This document shows, piece by piece, positions 54,701 through 64,000 of a stretch of DNA of 64,000 bases. The DNA comes from Blepharisma stoltei. Lineage: Eukaryota; Ciliophora; Heterotrichea; Heterotrichida; Blepharismidae. The position numbers were made by a program, and so were the translations under genes. Where the stretch lies: positions 186,001 to 250,000 of the forward strand of contig CAJZBQ010000038.1 in assembly GCA_914767885.1 (NCBI GenBank), written 5' to 3'. The notes below the pieces were generated by a model. That model saw only the letters and a program-made list of their open reading frames with translations, had not been told where the DNA came from and did not search any database. Numbering within the stretch: position 1 is the first letter of the stretch; the number at the start of each line of letters is the position of its first letter.

Positions 54701-57700
54701 CTCTAAAATGAATACCTTTTGGTCCTTATTTTGGTAAAATGCATTTAATTCTTTAGTAAGATCCTGCTTTGAGTTGAAACTAATCATTTCCTTTATCACA
54801 ATTTTTTCATCGTCATTTGTATTAAAAAATTTTCCTGAAATTCTTTTGTCGTAAGTAAACGCAATCAATTTATCAAATTCGCTTGCATCTTCTATCATTG
54901 ACTTTATGGTATCTTGGAAGTTAATACAATGCAATTCTTTCCAGGCATTTTTTATATTTTCTTTAAGATCTGGATCTATTGAAATTAATTCTAGTAATAT
55001 CAAAATATCAGAAGGGGCAATTTCTAGCAGAATATTTTTGCATTTTTCTAAAGTTTCTTTCTTTTTTCCTTGGCTATTGAAAAGTATAAGTAGTGCCAAG
55101 GTTTCTCTGTTGTAAATAGGAAATAGATGATTTTTGGTGAAACTTACTATTTCTTGCTCATTGATCATAAAAAATGAATTAATCCAATCTTCAAGCTTTT
55201 CTAATAAATTTGTTTGCTTTTTATTAAGAAGCGTATCGATTGATAAATAATGCTTTTCAAACCTATTGAGGAAAGGAGCATCTGCCTTTTCAACATCATC
55301 TGGGCTTATCAGCGTAATGGCATGGAATTTTGGATGCACGTAGCAACTGGGATTAAAATTAGCCCCAAGTGAAATTTTACAATATTTTCGCTCACAGTTT
55401 TCTACTCCTTGGATTGCAAAGCTTTGATTAAATAAATCATAAAGCGAGCTATAAATATGGTTCATGTCTTTCAAAATGATAGATATCCCTAGTTCCATAT
55501 AAATTATAATATCATTTAAGCACTCAAAGCCATAATTATCTTGGCTTACATCATTCGCAAGGTTGCTTCCTATAATTATTCTCCTATCATTATGCTGGTC
55601 CAAGTATTTATCCAGAATAAAAGTAGCTATGTCAGGCTTGCCAATGAGCATCAAATATCTTGCATTAGGATCTTCTAAATTATCCTTTATTAAGTCAAGG
55701 GTTCTTGTATTTAATTCTGGCAAATTTATCTTGTAGTATTCATTAAATAAAGTGCACATAATAGATGTACCATAGCGTGTGCCTCCAAAGTTTCTTTCAA
55801 TAGCGATTTTCACATATTTGAGAATATCTTCACTGGTGCTTGGGCTTTGCTTTGCAAATTTTTCTGAAACATTCTTAATTAAATGATAAAAGTCTCTCAA
55901 GCCATAAAAATTTGCATTTATTGTTTCTTGGATTTGCTGTTTTAAGCCCATATATGACTTAGCAAGATTTATGATTACAGGCACATAAATTTCATTATCA
56001 GTATATGAATGATAAATGCTTACTCCCTCAGAGAGGTTAATTTTTTTATCAAAATTTAAAAAATCGAATTCGCAAAAATTGGGACAGCAAAAATTAGTTT
56101 AATTTGTAAAATCAATGCTTTTAAAATTCAAGCTGTTAAAATTTGGCAGAATTAGGTAGAGATTTTATTTTAATAATTATAACTTAAACACCAAAACATT
56201 TTTATATTAAAAAAAATATTTTGCTCGCTCACAGAGAGCCAAGAAATAGAAATCTTTTAATAATTTTGCTTGCTTATCGAGGGAAAATTAGTGCAGTAAA
56301 CTTTAAATCTTTTTCATCAGGGTCCGGTCTGGCTAAATACAAAGCTCTGTTCATTTTAGAAGCGTCTAGCCGCCAATTAGATATTCCGATAAATCCAATA
56401 TTAATGTTTTCTTTTTCAAGATAACTATGAAGCACCTTCAAAGGGTTGTGCTTCGATAGTTCAGCTAAATCCCCCCTTTAAATTAGGCCAAAACTTTTTA
56501 TATAAAAATTAGTATTTACCTATAAAATTTAATATTAAAGTGAATTTTTTCAAATTTAAACGAGACCCAAAATTGGAAAATTTACCGATATTTAGATCCA
56601 ATTTAAAAAAGAGTAAGCCTATTTCATCAAACACAATTACAGGAAGCACCTCATGCCCTACTTTTGGATATCTTCCTGCTTTTTCAAACACTTCTATGAT
56701 TCCTTCAGATTTGCAAGTTTCAGAGCCTTGAAAATGAACCATTGCAAGCTCTGGCAAAGTTCTAAAATAAGGATCATTTGATTTTTTACCTCTGAGATTA
56801 GCAAATATTAATTGCACTGATAACGATTTGCTGCTTCCTGGCTTCCCACATATAAAAACAGGTATTTTATTAACAACGCATGGGATAATAGTAAAAATAT
56901 TTTCTCTTAAAGCATTATTCAAAGCTGTGCCCTTAGGTAAATCCATCCTTGATATATAATCATTTTGCTCTGTTTCGATTATTTCAGTAATTTTTTGTAC
57001 GTTTATCAAATCAGGCTTACAAAGAGAATCAGAAATTTTGTGTAAAAAAGATTGTCGATCATCATCAGATGCAATTCTCAGATAGTAGCAATGAGCAAAT
57101 GCAAGAATTCCAGCTGATATCTCAATTTCCTTAGTCCCCTGAGCAGACAAAAAATTTTTTCGCTTACGAAAAAAAATATATATAAATTTTCTAGTAAATT
57201 TTTTAAAAAAATCCCAATTCGTAAAAATTAAAATTAATGATTTGATTAAAATTAAACAGATTTAGTTAGAGATTTCATTATATCATTATCATTTATATAA
57301 TAAAATTTTTTCAATAAAATGCATTAAGGGTTTTGGCCGATAAATAGGGGATTTTACTATAGTTTTGTTTGCTTATGGAGAGGGAAGTTATCATTACTAT
57401 AATATTTTTCCATTTTTGGGAATTTCCTAATCAATTCTCTTTTTCGATCACAGATTGACTCTCTGAACCATAAAAACAAATCAATAAACCTTGAAACATC
57501 CCTTAAGCTAACACTGCTGACGTCCTCTGTTTCTTGAAAATGCTTATGTGCTACACATATTATATCAACGAATAGCTCTTTATAGAGCGATTGAATTTGG
57601 TTTAGCATAGTCCATATATAAACTCTTGCATCTTCGTGTGTGAGAGTGCCAAAGTCCCATACATAATCTATCATTGTTTCAGGGAGAGGCTTTACTATAT

Positions 57701-60700
57701 GAACAAGTTTGTCTTCATTTTGGCTTCTCCTTGATTTCTGTATGCCAATATTTTGCTGCATACCTTTTTTAGAAGAAACTCTATATGGGTTGCATGCTCC
57801 AAGAAAAGCCAGATTTGAAGGCAGTGGGTTCCCATCAAGGGTTCTTTCGCACATAATTTCACAAATCATGCCGATAGAGTCAGTTGTATTGAATTCGTCA
57901 AAAAATACCCATAATTTCTCCTCAATGCTTTCAGCTCTGGCTATTAACTCTGCCATTTTTTCTCTTATGTCCTTAGATGTTGTTCCTGCATGAATATTGA
58001 TTTTTGCAAATTGAGACTTTTCATGCTCAGCTTCTTCCCCTTTGATTTCCTCATTTATTATAGGATTATATAAACAGTCTTGTGTGAGTCTTTTTCTCTT
58101 CGGCTTTCCTAATACTTTTTGAACTAGAAACTGTATTAAAGATGTTTTTCCGCACCCAGTTTCGCCCATAATGATGACTGGAAGACCTGACTGGACTCTA
58201 AGATAAATAAGATTCATTTTCAAGAAATTGTCAGGAGTCATAACATATTCATCTTCTGCATACTCTTTATCGAGCTCTACAGTCTTGTTATATGTATTCA
58301 ACTTATTAAGTAGCTGAACATGGGTCATCTTTGAGTAGTCTTCAATATCATATTTCCCTAATTTTATAATTTTAGCCAGCTTTTTGCCACTAAGATTGTA
58401 TCTACTTTGTAAAAAAATCAATTTTTTGAAATTTTTTGGGACATGAACTGGATTTCGATAGATAGGTATAAAAGACCCATCTTCTAGTAAAATAAGATGG
58501 AAATGGTTAGAAGACTCTCATTTGATATTATTTTGATATTTTGTGATCAAGGAAGAGATTTCATTGGTTTCATCAATTTGATTCCTAGAAATTTGTTCTG
58601 AAGATCTTTCTTGTATTTCTCTAACATTTGTTAGATATTTAGTGGTGAATTCCTTAGTTGAGTTTAAAAGGCAATCAAGAATCATTGTTCGCATATTTGA
58701 GTACTCTTTGGCAACGTCTCCAAGTGAATTTTTTTCTAAATCTCTTTTAAATTTTTTAATCATTTCAGGCGAAAATGGACTTCTTTTGAAGTTTATTAGT
58801 AGTCTATTTAATATTGACATAAAAATATGCAATTGCGTATAAGTTATCTGCTCTATGCCAACTTGAAGCGTAATAAAGTGTTTTTGTATTAAATCTATCA
58901 TATCTCCTTTTGTCAAATCATCGATTATTTCTACATCATCCTCATCATCGATTGTTTTATTCTCATAAACTTTTAAATATTTCCCCACAATTTGCATCGA
59001 CTCATCGACGATTAGATGGTTTATATTAAATCTATCAAGATGCCGAGGAGTAACAAAGCTTAAATATTCTACAGATCTAAAAAGACTATTTCCATATGTA
59101 TTTGCTATTTCAATCCAAATGGGATATTCTCTGTCTAAAACAAAAATATTTTCAGATGCACTTAAAGTCCTTAAAAGGCAAATATTGATTAAAATTTCGT
59201 TTAATAATGATGGGTTGCTTGTATAGCTGATATTTAAATGCAAAATAGTTCTTTCATAAGTGATATTGAGTTTCGAAAGCATTTTGCAAACTTCTGCATA
59301 ATTAATATCCCCGCCGATTGGGAAGGTAATTAAATTAATGAGATCATTGGAAGCTTGATATTTTAGATTCTTTGTCTTCCCAAGCCCCGCACATGATGAA
59401 GTTATCACTCGAGTATTAGGGTCAATTGCAGTGATAAATTCATTTATTACCTCATCGTTTAAGAACTGATTGGTGCTGAACCTGTTTACTTTTGGGACAG
59501 TTAAATCTTTAAAATACTGCAATAAATAGCATTTAGAGTTGGCTGTGATTATTGCGAGACCTGATTTTATGTGTTCTAGGGTATATAATTCGTCAAAAAG
59601 AGCTTTGAATTTGGCTTGGTTGTCTTGGGAAAGATTTTCGCAGTTTATTAGTGAATAAATATTATAGCAAGGGTCTTTGAAGTATCTGTATAAGAAGGAC
59701 TTTAACTCTCTTCAGTGTGTAGAGCTTTTGCAAAATAAAATTTGGGAAGCATTTGGAAAAGATCCCATATAATATTTATAGATAGAAAAAATACCGTTGA
59801 GGTATTTAGTAGTGTCAAGAAGGATGATTTCACCTTGGTAAGTTGGAGATTTGGCGGATTGGTCAAGAACAAACGACTGCTTATCAGAATTAGGAGTATT
59901 ATCCAATACTTTGCCTAGATTTTCCAATCTTTCGCCTGGAGTTCCATCTGTAATAAGTTCTCTATAAGCAGAAATTGCAATACTTTTGCCCATAAATTTT
60001 AGGATATTCTGTGCTTCAATTCTTGAATCACAATTTGGGTTTAAAATATAATTTTCAATAGTCCAAAATTGTTTTCCATTCAAAAATGTAAGACAAAAAT
60101 GTTTAAGATACGAATGGCTTAAATCAATTTCCCACACTTTATATAAATCAGAAATTTCCTCTTCAAGTTGGCTCACATTTTCATAATTTCCATCATTGCA
60201 GCTAAATGAGACTCTAAGCTTGTCTTCGAGCACAGGGTAACCATTTTGATATAATTCATTCATGCAAGTGATTATATTATTTATAGAATTTGCATAATCC
60301 ACAAAAATAGGAAAATACTTTAAGTGATCTTTTTGCTTGTCAAAAGATTGATGTGAGGTGTGTATCATCAATTGTGCTCTACATTTAAGCTCATTGATGT
60401 CTGCGATTGAAAAGTATGGTCTCATAATCTCAGGATAAGTTAATTCAATGCCATATTCATCATTTTCAAATTTAATAGTAAAAGTTGAATTTTTTGTAAT
60501 TTCTGAAATCTGCTTCTTTTTGGCTTCTTCTTTGCAATTTATATCAGTATGCAATTCTGTGATAGCACAAAGCTGTGGGGCACATATAAGAAGCTGTTGA
60601 GGGATTAGTCTGAACTGTTTTCCATCATCTCTGTCCGACTCAAAAAGTTTACATAAATCAAAGAAATTTGAGGAAGATTTTCTGATATCTTGAATACAAT

Positions 60701-63700
60701 ACCATAGATTTTCTAAATATAAAACAGTTTCAGTGCTCACAAACTCAATTTCATATTCATTTACATTTCCTTTCATATTTTGGACCATTTCTAAGCTTAA
60801 ATCTCGCAAAAATAGAACTAGGTCTTTTGATTTTTCTATTGCTTGAAGTGTTTCTATCAGAGCTTTTTTTTGAGGGCCTGATAAATCTTTAAAAAGGCTG
60901 TTAATTCTTGCTGAGTTTCTTAAAAATTCTCCAATTGTGGAATGTTTAAGAATATAGGAAAATTCAATATATTCTGAACATAATTCTAGAACATGAAGAT
61001 CTCCTTCTCCTGTAATTTCTTTAAGATCAATCATTCCATTGCATGCATTTATTAAATTTTCATGCTGCTGATAGTTTTTCAAGCATTGAGTAAGAGTTGA
61101 AGTATTTTCTTCATTGGACTTTTCTATCGTAATAAGAATGCGAATCTCTTTGTCAATCTTTTTTATATTAGAAAACATTTTGATAATTTTTTTCATTGGA
61201 TAATCAGCTGGATGGCTGAATAAATTGCTCAGGTTTTCCTTCATTTTCTTATATGAAATTCTGCAATTGGAATTTATAGTAGAAATATCCAATTTAGACA
61301 GTGACGAAGATAGCAATCGCTTGCATTTGGCAAGATAATAATTATTGAAAATATAAGAGTTGATTGCTGACCCTAATTCTCTTGAAATCTCTATTATTGT
61401 TTCCATTTTCTCTGGGAATATGAAATTAGCCAATTTGATGCTCAGGTAATTCTTCTTAAATTCTTTGCATATTTCTTCAATATCCTCATAATCTTGCATG
61501 ATATCTTGAAAATGGTTGACAAATATCCCAAAAGCTTCGAAGCCTTTTTCTATTATATTTCTTTTAACAATAATATTTTTAATGATGCGAGAATAATCTT
61601 TTTCTTCTTTTCTTAAAATTCTTTCTGAGCCTTGCAATAAATTGATCATAATTGATTTTTGATTATCAGACTGCTTACCAATAATATCAATTTCGTATAA
61701 AGGAATATTTCCCTGGGCTAGCCTATCTCCTACCTCTGATAATGAATTAATAAGAGACTGTGCATACTCAAATTCTTTATAATTTTCATAGGAGGAAATT
61801 ATTGAAATCCAAGCAATTTGCTTATCAGGCTTTGAAAATAAATTAAACCACTCTGAGTCCTCATATTTCATAATAGAAAGTTGTTTTTCTACAAGTACTT
61901 CAATAATTTTATTGGTTGGTTTGAATTTAAAAAACAATTCAAGCACTCTGCATTTCTTTTGGCTATCTGACATTTCTTCTCCAGCTAATTTTTCGTTTTC
62001 ATCCCTTAATTCTACTTCAATATAAGCTGACCTCAATGAATCATTTCCAGACTCTTCAAAATATTGTGAGCAGTCCAAAAACTGAGTTTTTTGTTTTTTG
62101 CATAATAATAGCAGCTTTTCAGCAAAATTCCAGTACATTTTATCTAAATTCTTATTGTCCATTATTTGACTCATTTCTTTATTAAAATAAGAGATAATGC
62201 TTTTGATGCTTCGATTTTTACTGATAATTTCATCTACCCATTTCTCAAAAAGCTTGAAAAAAGGATCTCTGAGGCTAAAAATGTTGCAAATTTGGTAGAA
62301 TGGGATATTGAAATCCTTCATAAGCCTATCGGAAAGCCTAGCTGCATAAATATCATCAGAAAAGAAACTGTCATAATAAGTTGTAAAAATCAATTGGCAA
62401 CATTTCAGCCTAAATTCCATTTTTTCAGTATCTTGATTTAAAATACTTCATATAATACTTTTTATTGATTCGCTATACAGTAAGCACGTGAAGCGTTTAT
62501 CAAGCTTATAAACTACTTCAAAAAATTCAATGACATCATTCATTTTTAAAATATAGCCTTGGAAATATTCATTAATTAGTGAACTAAAGCAATCCCCAAG
62601 CTCTTTAAGCTCATTTTGAGGCAAGCTATCATTTGCTTCTAACATCAAATTTTGCAAAATAAAAAGGAACTCACTGCAATTTAAGTTATCGATGGCTAAA
62701 TTTTTAAAAAGTATTATCCACTCTACCCATTTAAAAATGCTGATATTTTCAAGTATAAATCTCTTATCTTCTTGTCTTAATTTAATTTTTAACATCCTTA
62801 AATCCTTTAAAAAGTGATCTAAAATTCTGAACTTCAAATTGCTATTTAAATCACAATTAAGGATATTGCATCAATTTTCCCTTTTTTCCATTAGGGTATA
62901 TACCATTAAATGGACTAAGCCTTCTAATGAATAAGTACTGGATTCCAAATCTTGTAATTTGTCAGTGTTTTCTAATAAAATTAAAAATTGACTGAAATCG
63001 ACTTTGGTGTATTGCATTAGAGAATGGGGAATGCATGAAATTAAAGATAGAAGAAGGCGAAAATGCTCAATAGACAAGGAAGGGCTTCTAAACATGAATT
63101 CTTCAATTATTCTAAAGAAATCATTTGCATTTTTTGGAAACTCAGTAAAAGCGTTTTCATATTTGGCTAGAAATTGCTCAATAAGCATGGGAATGGCTTC
63201 CACTAAATCTTGATTGAGTAAAAAATCTGTATAAATTGACAGCTCTTGGAATGGATCAGTTACAGATTCCCCGTCTGGGGTTACAGTTGACAGCCTAAAG
63301 CTCTTAGATACTATTTCCAGACCAAATATAAAGCAATGATTGAACTTTGAATTGATTCATCTGGCTTGCTCATTAATTTCCCAATTTTCTTTGAAATTAT
63401 CGCTATTTTTATCTTCAAATCTAAGCTTGATCTTAATGTACCCATTCCACCCATCAGTGGGAATGAAAGGTACGTGAAATATTTTGATATTTGGGTCAAA
63501 ATATCGGCAATAATAATCAAATTTTAAAAATTTTTCGAATTTTATAGGCTTGTTATCTGTTCCAATTTTAGAAAGCTTTAAAGAATTGTAAATGCATTCT
63601 TCTGGATTGAGTTTATACAAAGAATATATATGATGGGAACCTTCTAAATGATTTTGGACATTATTTAAAATTTCAATTGAAGTATAATCATATTCATCAA

Positions 63701-63956
63701 TATCTTGGAATCCTTCTAGAGCTCGATGAGACAAGTCTTGCATTTCTTTTACATGCTGAGAAGGTATTTCTGGGTCTCGGCTTGGCAAAATAACATTTCG
63801 TGGTATAATTACTGGTTCCTTACTCTCTTCCTCCAGGGCTGGCAAGGCTAAAATGGGTTTCTCCTTAGGTGAAGAATCATCTGAACTGCATGGATTTTCT
63901 TTTATATCCTTTTTACTTTTAGATTTAGACAATTTCTTCAATGTTTTCCTTTTCAT
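48704..63956 (-). CDS. RNF213/mysterin-like giant AAA+ RZ-finger protein, copy 2 (interrupted by IESs)
   Basis: ATG 63954-63956 to TAA 48704-48706. Removing IESs at 57131, 56466 and 56020 and the 831-bp SINE+IES block at 49402-50232 leaves 13749 bases, exactly 4583 codons. Human RNF213 is about 5200 residues. Approximate residues: P-loop SSCAGLGKTKN 1520; P-loop MGETGCGKTS 1930 with LWVFFDEFN; P-loop CGKPGSSKS 2280 with VIVFDEIG; DAPFLNRFEKHYLS near 2710; RZ finger near 3840 with C-SSD-C, KCGGPTQESECPFCGRKIGG and H. The RZ finger is the E3 centre in vertebrate mysterin. No RING C3HC4 pattern was seen between the AAA core and the RZ finger. Trp codons are TGA at many places where copy 1 has TGG (62871, 59712). 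Upstream only 44 bases are visible. Confidence 0.9.
49402..49814. mobile_element. SINE-like insertion in RNF213-like copy 2
   Basis: A 15-bp duplication TTTCTAGTTCACTGA is at 49387-49401 and 49800-49814. The insert is GC-richer and ends in TTTAATTTAA. Its second duplication directly abuts the next element, so both share the TGA at 49812-49814. Confidence 0.85.
49812..50229. mobile_element. 418-bp family-B IES, TGA duplication
   Basis: TGA at 49812-49814 and 50230-50232, ends CTCCCTCCCTTTAAAATTGG and TTTAAAAGGAGGAG. The inner AACCCCTTTAAATTGGAAC near 49875 repeats the end motif. The joined CAC-TGA-AAAATAATTC aligns with CAC-TGA-AAAACAATTC of copy 1. Confidence 0.92.
56020..56287. mobile_element. 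268-bp IES, TTA duplication
   Basis: TTA at 56020-56022 and 56288-56290, ends CTCCCTCAGAGAGG and TCGAGGGAAAA. The joined AAATGC-TTA-GTGCAG aligns with AAATAC-TTA-ATGCAG of copy 1. The right half has TTGCTCGCTCACAGAGAG, a decayed family-A motif. Confidence 0.92.
56466..56613. mobile_element. 148-bp family-B-like IES, TAA duplication
   Basis: TAA at 56466-56468 and 56614-56616, ends ATCCCCCCTTTAAATTAGG and CCAATTTAAAAAAGAG. The joined CAGC-TAA-GCCTATTTCATC aligns with CAGC-TAA-ACCAATTTCATC of copy 1. It lies within the Walker B segment DEIG-L of the third ATPase unit. Confidence 0.95.
57131..57387. mobile_element. 257-bp family-A-like IES, TTA duplication
   Basis: TTA at 57131-57133 and 57388-57390, ends GTCCCCTGAGCAGAC and TATGGAGAGGGAAG. 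Removal restores MEKYYSNDKEIEISAG, aligned with RYEGTFREIELSAG of copy 1. The right end has the inner AAGGGTTTTGGCC and GATAAATAGGGGATTTT spacer of family A. Confidence 0.93.
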
Positions 63957-64000
63957 TATGATTATAAAGCCAAAAATCTATAAAAATTTATCAATTCAAA

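Noticed and set aside
27665-63956. Reading the fragments as many separate small genes or bacterial-type operon
   Set aside because: Fragment ends are TGA codons aligned with Trp, or IES borders; joined frames give two colinear giant proteins.
1-64000. CRISPR arrays, rRNA or standard tRNA genes
   Set aside because: No regularly spaced direct repeats, rRNA signatures or full cloverleaf were recognised by eye; a covariance search was not possible.

Overview
The window looks like germline (micronuclear) DNA of a heterotrich ciliate, most likely Blepharisma. It is A+T rich. TGA is read as tryptophan: aligned paralogues inside the window have TGG in one copy and TGA in the other (for example 45001-45003 against 62871-62873), while every gene end I could place uses TAA or TAG. 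Genes are interrupted by short, stop-rich, terminal-repeat elements flanked by tiny target duplications. Removing them restores reading frames, which is what internal eliminated sequences (IESs) do. The genus call rests on established knowledge (UGA=Trp in Blepharisma, TA-bounded and MITE-like IESs in its germline) and not on a database search.

Layout. 1-19349 is a large inverted duplication: left arm 1-5628 (running off the window start), right arm about 12270-18325, with a 6.6 kb spacer. Each arm carries a gene for a mitochondrially targeted, RAP-domain-like protein (complete at 16167-19349, 5'-truncated at 1-2153) and an importin-alpha-like gene (4163-6362, truncated copy 12270-13735). The spacer holds a third, dead copy of the RAP-like gene (about 7351-12190) broken by nested insertions. 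Insertions shared by both arms (a SINE-like element with a hairpin MITE inside it, and a 94-bp IES) predate the duplication. Insertions in one arm only (MITEs at 3581 and 13734, a LINE fragment at 14465) postdate it and show exact filled and empty sites.

19471-24300 holds a degenerate non-LTR retrotransposon (ORF1 remnant, two tandem endonuclease domains, reverse transcriptase, 3' part missing). 25747-26271 is an intact glutathione peroxidase gene. 27665-46029 and 48704-63956 are two direct tandem copies of a giant RNF213/mysterin-like AAA+ protein with an RZ-type zinc finger and no recognisable RING finger. Copy 1 is interrupted by 14 IES-like elements and one SINE-like insertion. Copy 2 is interrupted by four IES-like elements and one SINE-like insertion. 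No insertion site is shared. After removal of the inferred insertions the spans are exact multiples of three: 4549 codons (copy 1) and 4583 codons (copy 2), stop included.

The main novelty candidate is the dominant element class. Its termini are CTCCC...GGGAG and its 3-bp target duplications are TNA: TAA six times, TTA four, TCA three and TGA three among 16 sites. Six sites therefore lack a TA dinucleotide. Several internal-sequence families share these ends and the same unusual end architecture. A second class has TA duplications and TAG...CTA-type hairpin ends.
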